Part shown: one piece after another, positions 1-11,141 of the stretch | Numbering within the stretch: the stretch's first letter is position 1 | Layout: each line of letters opens with the position of its first letter | Assembly: GCA_950097015.1 (NCBI GenBank) | Contig: CATNEN010000029.1 | Coordinates: forward strand, 6,467,501-6,531,500 | Direction: 5' to 3' | DNA: 64,000 nucleotides | DNA from: Macrostomum hystrix | Lineage: Eukaryota; Platyhelminthes; Macrostomidae | Position numbers and translations under genes: made by a program | The notes under the pieces: generated by a model | The model's input: only the letters and a program-made list of their open reading frames with translations | Database searches by the model: none | Told to the model about the DNA's origin: nothing

Positions 1-720
1 TTGGGTAGGACAGGTAATGTGTCACTAATTGATTGGGTAGGACAGGTAATGTGTCACTAATTGATTGGGTAGGACAGGTAATGTGTCACTAATTGATTGG
101 GTAGGACAGGTAATGTGTCACTAATTGATTGGGTAGGACAGGTAATGTTTCACTAATTGATTGGGTAGGATAGCTAATGTGTCACTAATTGATTGGGGAG
201 GACAGCTAATGTGTCACTAATTGATTGGTAGGACAGGTAATGTGTCACTAATTGATTGGGTAGGATAGCTAATGTGTCACTAATTGATTGGTAGGACAGG
301 TAATGTGTCACTAATTGATTGGGTAGGACAGGTAATGTGTCACTAATTGATTGGGTAGGATAGGTAATGTGTCACTAATTGATTGGGTAGGACAGGTAAT
401 GTTTCACTAATTGATTGGGTAGGATAGCTAATGTGTCACTAATTGATTGGGGAGGACAGCTAATGTGTCACTAATTGATTGGTAGGACAGGTAATGTGTC
501 ACTAATTGATTGGGTAGGATAGCTAATGTGTCACTAATTGATTGGTAGGACAGGTAATGTGTCACTAATTGATTGGGTAGGACAGGTAATGTGTCACTAA
601 TTGATTGGGTAGGACAGGTAATGTGTCACTAATTGATTGGGTAGGACAGGTAATGTGTCACTAATTGATTGGGTAGGACAGGTAATGTGTCACTAATTGA
701 TTGGGTAGGACAGGTAATAT
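1..720. repeat. Minisatellite, 32-bp unit
   Basis: About 22 head-to-tail copies of a 32-bp unit built around ggtaggacaggtaatgtg and tcactaattgatt. The array runs off the left edge, so its full length is unknown. Variants (gatagctaatg, a 31-bp form with one g missing, gtttcac) recur in the same order around 160-300 and 400-560, so blocks of several units were duplicated together. The last copies before 760 decay. No gene overlaps it. Confidence 0.97.
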
Positions 721-847
721 GCCACTGAATGATTGGGGAAGGTAGGTTATGTCCCAGTGAAGGACAGGGAAGCCACAGCTATACAAACACTGAATTGAAT
801 TACCCTGCAATTCTGCGGTTAGAGAACAGAATCTATATAATATTTGG

Positions 848-1738
848 TCAGTTATCATCTAATTCAGCCTTTCGCTTCCTGCTCTGCGGCAGTAGTGTGC
901 TCGGATGCGGAAGAACTGCTCGGCCCGCTTTATTTTTTTGCTTTTTCGTCACCTTCTGCTGCTGCTGGTCATACTCTAGACTATCATTAATGTGATTTTG
1001 TTTCTTGCGCTTCTTCTGTTGCTGCTGCTGTTGCTGACCGCGCTGCCAAGCATCGTCATCCCTGTTCTTTTTCTTGTTCTTCTTATACGGTTGCTGCTGC
1101 TCTTCTAGCTGCTGCTGCTGCCATTTCTTCTTCAGTTTTCTCATCCGCTTTCGCTGCTGCATCATTTGTCGATTGGCCTCGTCGTCTTCGTCATGGCCGG
1201 CGTCCTGACCAGGCTGCAGTTCGCCCTCTTCGGGCGACTCCTCGGCAGCGGCTGCAGCGGCAGAATTCTCCTCTACTTGCAGTCGCCGCCTTCGATCGCG
1301 CTTAGTCTCAAAGCCTCTGCGAATGCTGGAAGCAAAGCCGGCCGCAGACGAATTGTTCTGCCTCTGCAGCTGCATCTGCTCGGCGCTGACTGTGGCATTG
1401 GCTTCAGCTTCCAGCTCGGCGGCGGCGGCTCCAGTTCCAGCAGCCGCCGAGCACATCAACCGTTCAACAGTCGGATTGAAGCCGCCGAAGGAGACCCGAC
1501 CCCAGGAGGCCGGCAGCAGTGCTGGTCCGTCCAGAGCGCCGCAGGGTAAATAATCCGGCTGGGTCTGTACCCCGGACAGCGGCGGCGGCTTTGGGAGGCC
1601 GGCGAGCAGCTCGGCACTATAGCGCCATTCCTCCGAGGTGATGACGCGGTCAGCCAGGCTCTGCTGCTTCTCAACCTCCAAGGCGCTGCGCTGCATGAAC
1701 TTCATGCGCAGCAGATTCTTTGAGAGGCCGCGCTTCAT
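848..1738 (-). CDS. MPHOSPH6: M-phase phosphoprotein 6 (MPP6), nuclear exosome cofactor
   Basis: Single-exon gene of 296 residues. In animals MPP6 helps recruit the nuclear RNA exosome (with RRP6 and MTR4) to pre-rRNA and is needed for 5.8S rRNA 3' processing. Three family blocks are visible in order: LSKNLLRMKFMQR (residues 5-17), RVSFGGFNPTVERLM (81-95) and RRGFETKRDRRRR (140-152). These match the human protein's N-terminal helix, its central RGFNP-type motif and its basic C-terminal block. The human protein is about 160 residues. This one carries an extra tail of roughly 140 residues rich in Q, K, R and E, with CAG/CTG-rich tracts and several nuclear-localisation-like stretches, ending KRKAELDDN. 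The ATG at 1738 is preceded by a strong acceptor (polypyrimidine then cgcag) 16 nt upstream. The first 152 residues carry the identification. The tail could vary between alleles. Confidence 0.88.
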   Translation of the reverse strand: MKRGLSKNLLRMKFMQRSALEVEKQQSLADRVITSEEWRYSAELLAGLPKPPPLSGVQTQPDYLPCGALDGPALLPASWGRVSFGGFNPTVERLMCSAAAGTGAAAAELEAEANATVSAEQMQLQRQNNSSAAGFASSIRRGFETKRDRRRRLQVEENSAAAAAAEESPEEGELQPGQDAGHDEDDEANRQMMQQRKRMRKLKKKWQQQQLEEQQQPYKKNKKKNRDDDAWQRGQQQQQQQKKRKKQNHINDSLEYDQQQQKVTKKQKNKAGRAVLPHPSTLLPQSRKRKAELDDN

Positions 1739-1861
1739 TTTGATTTGTGACTGTCTGCGAAGGGAACAGTGGGCAGAGCTGCACTTTATGAATCACAGCA
1801 TCGCATTCAGGAATAGTGAACTGATCAACAAATGCTGCCTGTTACACTATAATAGAATCCC

Positions 1862-2175
1862 AATTTGATCTAACAATCCCAATTTGATCTAAGAATCCCA
1901 ATTTGATCTAAGAATCCCGATTTGATCTAAGAATCCCAATTTGATCGAAGAATCCCGATTTGATCTAACAATCCCGATTTGATCTAAGAATCCTAAAATG
2001 ATCTAAGAATCCCAAAATGATGCAAGAATCTAAATATGATCGAAGAATCCCAATTAGATTTAAGAATCCTAATTTGATCTAAAAATCCGAATTTGATCTA
2101 AGAATCCTAATTTAATCTAAGAATCCTAATTTCATCGAAGAATCCCAATTTCATCGAAGAATCCCAATTTGAGCT
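1862..2175. repeat. Minisatellite, about 20-bp unit
   Basis: Roughly 15 imperfect copies of tgatctaagaatcccaattt lie directly upstream of MPHOSPH6, in its promoter or outron region. Copies are more diverged than in the neighbouring arrays (cgaag for ctaag, aaaatg for atttg), which suggests an older array. Confidence 0.92.
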
Positions 2176-2554
2176 GTGATTTTATAATCCCCCAAAATTC
2201 TCTTAAATTTAAATAAAACAATGAGAAGACAGGCGACAAAATCTCGGCAAAGTTTACAATTTTATTTAAGCAACGCTAATGACAATTTATTAGCGTATCA
2301 AAAATAAATGTGCGATACAAACTACTAAGAGTCCCTAGCAATGCCAGACGTCATAACATATCGGATAACAAATAAAAATATGATACATTGTGGCTTACAA
2401 ATTATCTGTACTGGCATCAGATAGGACCAACCATGGAAGACGGTCGGAGCATCACTAGTGCCCGGGGGATAACAGTTTATAAGTATTCTCTGCGAGATTA
2501 ATGCAATTATATGTACATTAATAAGCATCTGTAATGACCTTGTAATGATCTGAT
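2176..2554. other. No gene seen (AT-rich spacer)
   Basis: AT-rich intergenic sequence between MPHOSPH6 and ITFG1, which are both on the minus strand. Only short chance ORFs are present, and I see no motif, RNA gene or repeat in it. Confidence 0.6.
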
Positions 2555-2672
2555 TGGAGCCTGCACCCAGTGGCTAGAGCTTAGAATTTCTGAGTCCTGA
2601 CCGAGAGGTCGAAACTGTTTTCTTAAGCAAGACATTTAAACGCCCATCACTTCAGTACCTCCAGCTGTAAAA
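2555..2672 (+). mobile_element. Degraded tRNA-derived SINE, family 1
   Basis: Holds the order cccagtggctagagc, gagaggtcgaaac, taagcaagacattta and cagctgtaaaactg. These are decayed versions of the A-box region, B-box region and body of the intact copy at 50557-50870. It is truncated where the TTAA element starts at 2677. Confidence 0.6.
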
Positions 2673-2676
2673 CTGT

Positions 2677-3217
2677 TTAACAGTAGAACTACCAAGGGAG
2701 GATGTTTTGCTGCACCCGAACGGAGCAACTCAAGCACACGAAACTCAAGAACACGGGCCAACTTTTTGTTGCCTCTTTTGATACAAGAAGCAAGTCGGCA
2801 AGATCTTCAGACCATCGAGATATTCAATGGTTCTGGCCGAATGTCAGATTTTGACCCCTATACACATCAGTGCAGCCCTACCAGGCTTTTAAAATTGATC
2901 AGCATGTCACCGTAATGTGCCTGCATTATATCCGTCTTTGGTGTTCGCCTACCTTTATCTAGACGGACTTCTGGACCTTCAAGGGCTACAACAGGTAAAA
3001 CTAGGCCACTATGGACACCCTGACGCGAATTTCTCCAATTTCACTGATCATGCCAAAATATTAGGCGCAGCTCAACCACAGGACACCATCGCCCAGTCTG
3101 TCAACCAATTAGTCACCATTCAACACTGTTAGTAATTGGGCGCTGCCAAAAAAAGGTATTTTGGGAACCCTTGGTATAAAAACGGGCGGCAAAATTGCTT
3201 GGTAGTCCTACTGTTAA
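2677..3217. mobile_element. TTAA-ended MITE, family 1, complete copy
   Basis: A 541-bp element bounded by inverted ends: ttaacagtagaactaccaa on the left and ttggtagtcctactgttaa on the right. The interior has no transposase. The short open frame at 2917-3132 lies inside it and is repeated in the other copies as part of the element, so it is not a host gene. Related copies are at 41842-42440 (inverted), 52650-53220 and, more distantly, 51112-51554. TTAA at both ends is what piggyBac-type transposition leaves, but whether TTAA is a duplicated target or part of the repeat cannot be decided from one locus. Confidence 0.82.
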
Positions 3218-3547
3218 TGGTATCCACGGAGGTAGAAAAGGGGCATGACCACTATAGAATACGGTAGGCCTACAATCATAATAGAAAACATGGCAATGCT
3301 TTCTTCCAATTGATAGAGACTGTATGAAGCATGCAGTGATAATAAGTCAAGCTCAATATAGCTCAGCGGAATAAGTGAATTTGTTCAAAACCAGATAGAA
3401 CGGAAGTTATTTAAAAAAGACACCAGTAACCTTCAGGAGAAAAGTTAGCAGAGGTTAGAGTACTAAATTCTAGAGAATATCACAGTGAAAACGTCAGTGT
3501 AGACTCTATATAGAATCTTTAGATAGTAGGAATTAGTAAGCCACCAA
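3218..3547. other. Probable ITFG1 3' UTR and spacer
   Basis: AT-rich sequence downstream of the ITFG1 stop codon (minus strand). I see no clear AATAAA in the expected orientation and no other feature. Confidence 0.4.
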
Positions 3548-6411
3548 CTAGCGGCCGCTGGGGTCAAATACAACGCCCTGCTGTCCGCTGATTCGTTCCA
3601 TTTTGTCGCGCCGATACTCCAGGTACTGGAATACGGCTGCTATGATGCAGGCAATCAGGCAGGTGCCAAGCAAGGTCACGCCAACGTACAGCACCTGTTT
3701 ATCAAAGAATGGCCTAACAAACAGTTCAGACTTCCAGCTGGCTGTGCTGCCGTGCGGATAGGGCACAATAAGCAGCTGCGAGTTGGGTATGATGAAGGTG
3801 AAGTCGCGCATTAGAGGCGGCGCCTTATTGTAAGGTATCGCCACTGTGAGCCTGTCAATGTAGTTACTGAACTGGCCCAGGCCGAAGTGCAGGTAAGGCA
3901 GGTCCAGCTGGGCGTAGGCTGACTGGCTCAGTTGGCAGCCGATGCCTAGGCGGGTGCCGCCTTCTGGCCGCTCGGTGGTAAAGCGCAGGCAAGGTCCGGG
4001 CACCGGTAGGCCAACTGGGAGGCGCTGCTCCGGACAATTTGAAGCCTTTTCGCACATACCGTTGAGCACTAGAGAGCGAAAGAAGTAGCCTTCTTCGTTG
4101 TACTTTTGCGCGTAAAACACGCTGAGCCAGCGAGGGTCGGCGCCGGCGCTGGAGCATAGCTGCAGAAGGTCCAGCCCGCCGTCTTGATTCACATCGGCCA
4201 GAGCGGTGCCAGACAGGCCGAGGCCGTCCGGACAATCGGGCAGGCCCAGTTCACGCAGTGTGGCTGTCGGATTGGTTGCTTCGGCGCAGTCGCCAGTGGG
4301 TGTTAAGAAGGCGGCGATTCGACGACCGTCGGAGGCGCGAAAAGTGGCTAGAAGGTCCAGGCGGCCGTCCAGGTCCAGGTCGCCAGGCCGCAGCTGAACT
4401 GGGCGATCAGAGGACGATTCCAAGTGCCAGTTGTATCTGAAAGGAGGCGGGAGTGACATATAGCGGTTGAGCTTAAGATTTCAGATCGAGAGGTCGGGAG
4501 TTCGAAAACCTCAGTCACAAAGGACACAATATGAGTGCTCACTCAGCTTGGTAATAAAATGGATACAAGCATGAGCTGGGGTAGAAATTTAGCAGGGACC
4601 CTGTGACACTGGTCTAGATGTAGTTTTATGTTTGTTTAGTAGGCCGTCTTAACTCTCCTCGGAAGGATTCCCCTACAATAAATATAATACGTTTGTCATG
4701 AACTAGTTTATATTTCATTTTTATGTGTTCATATTTGAATAGCGATTTCAAATCGTAACTCTTAGTGCTTGAATCTGTAACCCCTAGCCGCTACCATCTC
4801 CCCCGATAGATTCAAAATTTGAAACTCTTTGCTGGAGTTGGAAATTTGGGTGTAACTTGCAACAGCCCCCAGTCCATAGACTAAACTGCTATACACTAAT
4901 ATAATAACAATAATATAATAACAATTGCAGTTAGGGCATTTGGTGACACTGGACCCAAAATTCTGTGCTATCCGGCCCATTCCGCTGACTTCTGAGCACA
5001 CACACATCCCTGAATTTTTCACAGTGTACACAGTGTACAAGCCTCAAGCATTTCTTTTGGCGGCTGCACCTAAATGAATGTGGCCTCGCCGCGGAATCAA
5101 GCTCAGGGACCTTGGTGCGAGAACCAAACGCGATAGCCGCTCTGCCACACCCTCATAAGCAGCTACACAGTTTTTCTAGGATAAAAATAAAGGTGCTTCT
5201 GTGAGATTCGTGGTACGCGAAAAAGACACCCCATAGTCGCACCTTTTATCAGTAAACTCCTTGATGTTGGCCCGACACCAGCGTCTCGAATTGCCATAGT
5301 ACAGGTAAAGCCATGACTCGGTACAACGACCGTCAGAGGCGCGCTCGCAGACAGGCAAAGCCAGGTCAGTCAGTTCATCATTATCCAGATTGAGTGGCGC
5401 CGGCTGGCCAATATAGTCAGTGCCAGACAGTCCAGTTGGCATAGGCAGCTCAGTGCCGCTGTTTTGGAAGCCGGAGTCACTGCGAACCATCACTACGCCG
5501 AAGCTGGTGCTGGAGCCCCCAATGCGGAGCAGCAGGTCGGAGCGCAGGTCACCATTCATATCGGTGAATAAGTTGGAGTTGGGCTTGTACAAAGCTGGCT
5601 TGTCAGGCAGTAGGTCGCTTACATTGTCGAATCTGGAGGATATGAGAGTTAAAAGATCCTGCAGAAAAATAGTTTTATTTAATTAATGCATACCTGTGAA
5701 AGTGAACTTACTTATTTTCAGCCAGCTTGCCGATGAAAAAAACTCTATGGCCGGGACGGGTTTCAACTAGAAAGTCAGCCACCATGTCAGCGTTATAATC
5801 CAGCACAGTTGGCTGGTCCACTGCCAGTGTCACCTGTACGGGCTCTGTGACACTCTGCCTGTCAGGCTTGCCGTAGACAATCCATATGGACAGGCTGGAC
5901 GATGAGGCGGCCTGCATGAGCAGAAGTGATCAATTATCATTATCAATCTTATTATAATATAGAGGCTGTGACTAGATAAAGCGCTGGGTGAATTGATGAA
6001 TAACGTGCTGGATTGAGTTAGAAGACTTGCAAACCCGAGTGAATACTGCACAACAAATCGATCAGCAACACTGACCTTCACCGTAAGCAGCATGTCAACT
6101 CGACTGTCGCCATTGAAATCAGCCGGAGCAGCGCCAACCAGCTGATGGTCAGCGGGCAGTTCGACAAGTCGAAGCAATGTCGGTGTGCCAACAGTGGCGC
6201 CGCCATCACCCTTTTTCCAGAGATAAAGCAGCAGCTGTGACTTGTTAGCACTCACTGCTAGAACGTCAAGTAGCGAGTCAGCATTGAAATCGGCATAGGC
6301 CAGTGAGCGGCCAGAGAGGGTGGCAGCGCTGGTGTAAGTCAGCTTGTCTGAGAGTACCAGTCGGCTCACACAAGACACTACTAACAGTAGAACCAGGGCT
6401 ATGCGATACAT
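3548..6411 (-). CDS. ITFG1: T-cell immunomodulatory protein / integrin-alpha FG-GAP repeat protein 1
   Basis: Four coding exons: 6411-6076, 5911-5712, 5632-5243 and 4436-3548. Phases match at every GT-AG junction and give 604 residues; human ITFG1 has 612. ITFG1 (TIP) is a conserved type I membrane glycoprotein with an FG-GAP beta-propeller-like ectodomain. A signal peptide spans residues 1-21 (MYRIALVLLLVVSC). FG-GAP calcium-loop motifs recur: ADFNADSLLDVL near 40, ADFNGDSRVDMLL near 97, TDMNGDLRSDLLL in exon 3, GDLDLDGRLDLL near 327 and ADVNQDGGLDLL near 389. QLSQSAYAQLDLPYLHFGLG and FIIPNSQLLIVPYPHG match the conserved juxtamembrane region. A transmembrane helix lies at about 557-579, then a short cytoplasmic tail. 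I chose the ATG at 6411, not the in-frame one at 6444, because an acceptor (cttcag) sits 16 nt before it and it gives a clean signal peptide. The frame reads 30 codons past the exon-3 donor, but splicing at 5243 best restores the family alignment. Confidence 0.9.
4740..5160 (-). mobile_element. tRNA-derived SINE, family 2, in ITFG1 intron 3
   Basis: The right end (5070-5155), read on the minus strand, is a tRNA-like head with a degenerate B box (ggtccctgagcttgattcc). It is followed by the family-2 body, gtgtacactgtg and then cagaagtcagcggaatggg. The same head and body recur at 16860-17050 and 59395-59625. The left half (about 4760-4930) also contains a family-1-like tail (agtccatagactaaactgc) and ata/ata microsatellite, so two insertions may be nested. 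Confidence 0.65.
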
Positions 6412-6429
6412 TGCAAGGCAGTGTGCACT

Positions 6430-7235
6430 GAAGTTAAATGGCATACACTAGGCATTAATTTATACTTAGAACTCTAAAATTCAAATAGTTCAGTTTTCAA
6501 GCCAAATGATTAAGTGATTAAGCCAAATATGCAAAATATGTGACTAATATTAATTATACAATAATAAAATTAACCATGTATATAAAGAAACATAAACTTG
6601 AAATAAGTTAAATGATTTCACTGTATTACAATATTGAAAATAATAAATAAGTATGTGATTAATTTACAATACAACAAACAGCATTCAGATTGAGAGAATA
6701 TTAACATACTCTAGACAATTAACTTTAATAACTTACATTATTCTGTGTGTATTTGGTTTGATCTCATGGCTACTAAATTCAAGCTCAAAATGATCAAGAT
6801 CAGTGAGACTGATAATGATAATGGAGTCTAAAAAAGTGGACAATGTTGGAGATTACAACAAGTAATACAAGTAATCATACATGCACAACCTCCCAAATCT
6901 TAGCCGGCCGTGCGACTTAGTTTTTGCTCTATTTATGACTTAGTTTGCTCTCATTTGCTCTCTTTTTCTCTCCCCTTTTTCCTTTTCTTCACACCTTCCT
7001 TTTTTGTCCCTTGGTCCCCCTTTGATTTTTTTGCGCTTGGTTGATTGGTTTTTGCAACTTACCTTGCTTGGCACTCGTTTCACCTAGCCAGTTTGGGAGG
7101 GTGTTGCACATGTATGCGAGTAATGACAAATAAACAAAACTACATGCATGATAAAGGAGTGAGTGGCAGAGCAATCAACATGTTTGCATCTCACAATAAG
7201 CTTTTTAAGGTCAATTTTGCAGCAAGGCCACATTT
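6430..7235. other. ITFG1 upstream region, no gene seen
   Basis: AT-rich flank on the 5' side of ITFG1. A pyrimidine-rich stretch (ctctttttctctcccc, about 6958-7020) is the only compositional feature. No coding homology or RNA gene was recognised. Confidence 0.5.
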
Positions 7236-7490
7236 TGGGGTGCCACTAAGCCTGGGAGGCTTGTGCAATTTATAGACTTAGAGCCAACATCCAAGGCATT
7301 GTAAAAGTGTACACTGGCTGACCATGAGAAAGTCAGAGCAGGGCAGATGTATGTATACAGTGCAAATGTGTGCCTATATATAGTATAACTATATGCATGT
7401 GTGCACATAGGCAGATATGTGACATTTTTTGTCACTAAATGGTGTGCCATTCTCAACAGCCATCCTGCAATTATTAAGTATTATTATATT
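7236..7490 (+). mobile_element. SINE family 2, body only
   Basis: Shares gagccaacatccaaggcatt, gtgtacactggctgacc, atgagaaagtcag and an att-rich tail with the copies at 19960-20290 and 54170-54395. The tRNA-like head is missing, so this is 5'-truncated or badly decayed. Confidence 0.6.
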
Positions 7491-7516
7491 AGGCCTAGGC
7501 CCTATAGTAAAAATGG

Positions 7517-7948
7517 ATCCTAGACACTTCGTCATCTTACAACTTCGTCATCCACTTGGAAGGTAGGACACTTTGTCATCCAGCCAATTGGCATGCTTTA
7601 AAGTTTGGTCAGTTCGTCATCTACTAATAACAAGCAATCAAGTTCGTCATCAATAAAGTGAGGGTGGGGTGGTGGGGCAGAGGTGTGAACACACTTCACA
7701 CTCTAAATTGTCAAAAAGAGGTGTCAAAACTGATTTCATTATAAGAGTTGAAAAATTGAAATATAGGTGCCAACATGATGTGAGGAGGTGGGGAGGGGTG
7801 GTTCGATCTGTTCTAACTTTGAAAACTTTTGTTTTATAGATGACGAAGTGTCCACAAGTCTAAGTCTCTTCGTAATCCACCCTCTGAGATATTAGACAGA
7901 TCGTCATCTGGATGACGAAGTTGTAAGATGACAAAGTGTCCAGGTACT
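7517..7948. mobile_element. MITE family 2, long terminal inverted repeats
   Basis: About 430 bp. The left end contains cacttcgtcatcttacaact then tcgtcatcca. The right end is its inverse, tggatgacgaagttgtaa then gatgacaaagtgtcc. The inverted repeats are about 35 bp with two or three mismatches. Cgtcatc/gatgacg motifs also recur just inside both ends. No transposase is encoded. A second copy is at 47521-47972 in RICTOR intron 1. Confidence 0.85.
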
Positions 7949-7949
7949 G

Positions 7950-10655
7950 TAAAAATAGCTTGAATAAAAAAAAATAAAAATAATGAAAAAATTGGTAGTC
8001 CTAGCTAGTTCATTCCTGGCAGAATTTTTTAATAAACAAAATTGGTTTTAATAGTTCATAGACCAACAAATATTCTCCTAAGGGCCAATATTATTTTCAA
8101 GCATTCAAATTATAACACAGTGCTAGAACTAATATAGCATTTTGTGTAAGAAAAGGTGGATGCACAATTATTAAACAGATCGTGTTTTTTGTTATATCTA
8201 TCTTTTGCATCATCATTGTCATCGACACATTGTCACCTTAGATATCAGAACATTAATAGGCCTAATTGTCCTAGCTAGGCCTATTGAATAGGAATGTAGC
8301 TAGGCCACCTGTGTTACCTACCCATTCCATTTGACTTTGACTCAATGACTCAATAAGAAATGAATAATAGTAACAAGTGGAGTATTGGTTGACATGAGAA
8401 AATTGAATGCTTCACTGCCTAGTTATCCAATTTTGTTTCTTCTTTCTTTTAGCGTGAACTCTAGCCTCAATTTTTTGGCGTCCGCCTAGCATGATACAGA
8501 CTCTGGCTAGTCCTACAAAAAGGTAAAAGTATAAGATAGTAAGAAAAAAAAGAAAACAAAGACCTAGCATAGAATAAAAAAGAGAAAAATGCTGTAAGTT
8601 CGTTACTAAATACTAAAAGAGTAGCTCTTAAGTAGAATTTAATCACATAGACCGTTATAGACGGAGCTAACTCGTGCTTTGCCAGCGACTGTAGCTGTAG
8701 CCAGAGAATATGGAGAACTTTTCTCCGAATATAACGAAGAGTACACATGAGATATGACGTTTGATTATTTTTAATGAAAAACAATAAGCAACAGATGCAC
8801 AGATCACTTTTATGATTTATATATTTCTTTTAAAAAACAAAATACAAAATGAAAAACTCATTTTGTTTTACTGTTGCACAAAAACATATCAGAGCAATTT
8901 ACAGTAATATTTTCAAAACGGTTGCTTTTAACTTTTTCACACGATTTGTATTACGTCCGCCATTTTGCATTTCGTTTACTACTGTTTTTATGAATATATA
9001 CATCTTTAAGTAATAAGGCAAGATAAAATATACAAGTTATATGTATGTATTCTATATTTTACATACTTTTCTATTTATTTACTATGTATGATTCAGCTCA
9101 TATATACATTGATATTCATTTTTTAGTACATGTTTAAATGCCCCTTGAGACCCTGGCTTGAAGTCTAAAACGAGCTAAGCTATGTGATTTCTAGCTATGT
9201 GAAAAGCTACTCTGTGCTGAACATTAACTAATTTGTTGAATGATGAATAATAGAATGTATCAGAAATGGGAGTTGACCACATCGGGCAATTTGTTCTCAT
9301 TAGGGCCTAATACTCGGTTACACCACTCAAAGACAGCTTGCTTAGTTATTATATTACCCAACCAGTTTACCAACACTGAAAACGAAAAGTATGCTATTGT
9401 GAGTAGGCCCTATTGTCTTGCGATATTGTTAAAATCAGACGACTTAAACAATTTGGGTGTAGGGCCTAACTTGTCTAACAGAGTCCATATTGCCACACAG
9501 ACAGCCCACATTTAGTACAATGTGGGCTGTAGATAGCAAATATCCACTAGGCTGATGGGTTCTTTAAGCTAGGCCTACTTTGTTCATTAATTTGATTGTT
9601 TATTATTATTTGTATATTTATTGTTAGTTCAATGACAACACACTTTAAAACAGCATTAAGCTAAGTAATTTGAGCTGGAAACATTTTTAGCCAGAAATAA
9701 TATAGTTATACACTATATCATGTCCTTATTTAATTTTTAAGCTATAACTTTATGCCTATTACTTAAGTTAAGACTAAGTAAATGGGGTTAACAAAAAATG
9801 TATATTAGTTTACATTAGATTAAAATTAAATGACTGCTTGCATTGGATTGTTTAAATGAGATTAGAGATGGGATTGTTAATTAAATCAATTCCAATGTCA
9901 ATTAACTGTGTTCATGTTGTCTCTGCCTAAGATATTAAGCTATGGCCTAGTCTATGTACCTATATGTTTGACATGGTATATAAAGGTTTTTAGTTTAGCT
10001 AAAATATAAAATGTAGAAGTTCAATCTGACAATAAGGATATCCTGTAGTTTTGCACATTATATTGGCTAATTCCATAAGATGATGGTCATAGTGTTGGTG
10101 TACAAAATAATCATCATTTTTACCAAAGACAAACTTAACTCAAGACTTTGTATGTTCTGTATTGATGGGTGTAACCTCTAGATTAAGATAATATACATTT
10201 TAAAGTTATTTTATTTATTGTGTTAATGTAGCAGACAGAAATTTTCTATAATGGTTGTTTTTGGTGAAAGTAGACATTCAAATTTTCAATGTAAGTATAA
10301 GATTCCTGCAAATCAGGCAAGTTTTGGTCTCAATCAGTCATACATTGTAGAAACAATAGCTAGATAAACAGTTATAAACAAATTTCACATGTTAGTAGCC
10401 AGTTTTAAGTGTGTTGCAGGTTTTTTTCTTAGATGACAGTTGTTAGACTGATGGTCGTTTGTTTAAAAATAATAAACAATATGTTGAAAACTTTTAGTGG
10501 CAAAGTATTCTCACATATGACTATAACAAAATGAACAGCTAAGTTGTGGTTTTGAAACTTAAGCTTGGAGCCATGTGATGGTGGAAACCAACAATTACTT
10601 TATATATTTAGATTTTCGAAATCTAGACACTACCTCACCCTCTTTGATTCACTAA
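7950..10655. other. Long AT-rich spacer, no gene seen
   Basis: Spacer between the MITE and the acidic-protein gene. Open frames are short, AT-rich and lack family motifs. The rightmost part presumably holds the promoter and either a 5' UTR intron or an outron of the gene at 10680, because a splice acceptor ends at 10661. I cannot place the transcription start. Confidence 0.5.
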
Positions 10656-10679
10656 TTGCAGCCTATACAAGCACTCACC

Positions 10680-11141
10680 ATGTCTGACAACACAGAAGAA
10701 GCCCAGATCCAGGAGACTGAGGTTGAGGTTGCTGAAAATGCAACTGAGAAGCAGGCAGAAGTGGTTGTAGAGGTCGTGCAGCAGGATGATGCCAAAGCAG
10801 ATGAAGAGGCGCCAGTTCAGACTGAAGATGAGGTTTTGAAAACCGACTCTTCTCAGAATGGCGATGCTAAGGCTGACACCAATGGCAAGGAAGAAGAGAT
10901 TCCATCTACTGCAGATGAGACTGAAGCTGCAGAGTCAAGTCGCAAGCGGAAGGCTAACGATATTGGCGATGCTACCGAAGCCACTGAAGAGAAGCGCCCC
11001 GTCACTGACGAGTCAGAAAATGGCGGCGTCCATCCCGACGCTGACATGCCCCTGCCTGATGGTGCCGGCGATGCCGAAACCGCTGCAATCAAGACCAAAA
11101 CTGTCGAGGAAGTGCAAGCTGGCTCGGCGGCTACTGCTTAA
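10680..11141 (+). CDS. Acidic, low-complexity nuclear-type protein (prothymosin-like)
   Basis: Single coding exon, 153 residues, starting MSDNTEEAQIQETEVEVAEN. The protein is almost entirely E, D, A, T, V, Q and K, with no aromatic residues and no predictable fold. One basic cluster, SRKRK at 87-91, and a second, EEKRP at 103-107, form a possible bipartite nuclear signal. Composition, the MSD start and the basic island recall prothymosin and parathymosin, but there is no alignable motif, so the resemblance may be compositional. The ATG at 10680 was chosen because a good acceptor (cactaattgcag) ends at 10661, 18 nt before it. The in-frame extension upstream crosses that acceptor. A variant poly(A) signal, attaaa, is at 11480-11485. 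The exon is far more GC-rich than its flanks and keeps a clean frame, so it is very likely a real gene. Confidence 0.7.
   Translation: MSDNTEEAQIQETEVEVAENATEKQAEVVVEVVQQDDAKADEEAPVQTEDEVLKTDSSQNGDAKADTNGKEEEIPSTADETEAAESSRKRKANDIGDATEATEEKRPVTDESENGGVHPDADMPLPDGAGDAETAAIKTKTVEEVQAGSAATA

Noticed and set aside
2917-3132. 71-residue frame with protein-like composition
   Set aside because: It lies inside a MITE and recurs, in whole or part, in the other copies. It is too short for a transposase and lacks catalytic motifs.
5176-5242. Extension of ITFG1 exon 3 beyond 5243
   Set aside because: The frame stays open for about 22 more codons, but family alignment and phase matching to exon 4 both require the donor at 5243.
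6412-6444. Upstream in-frame ATG for ITFG1 (MPFNF start)
   Set aside because: A splice acceptor lies between it and the ATG at 6411, and the downstream ATG gives a canonical signal peptide.
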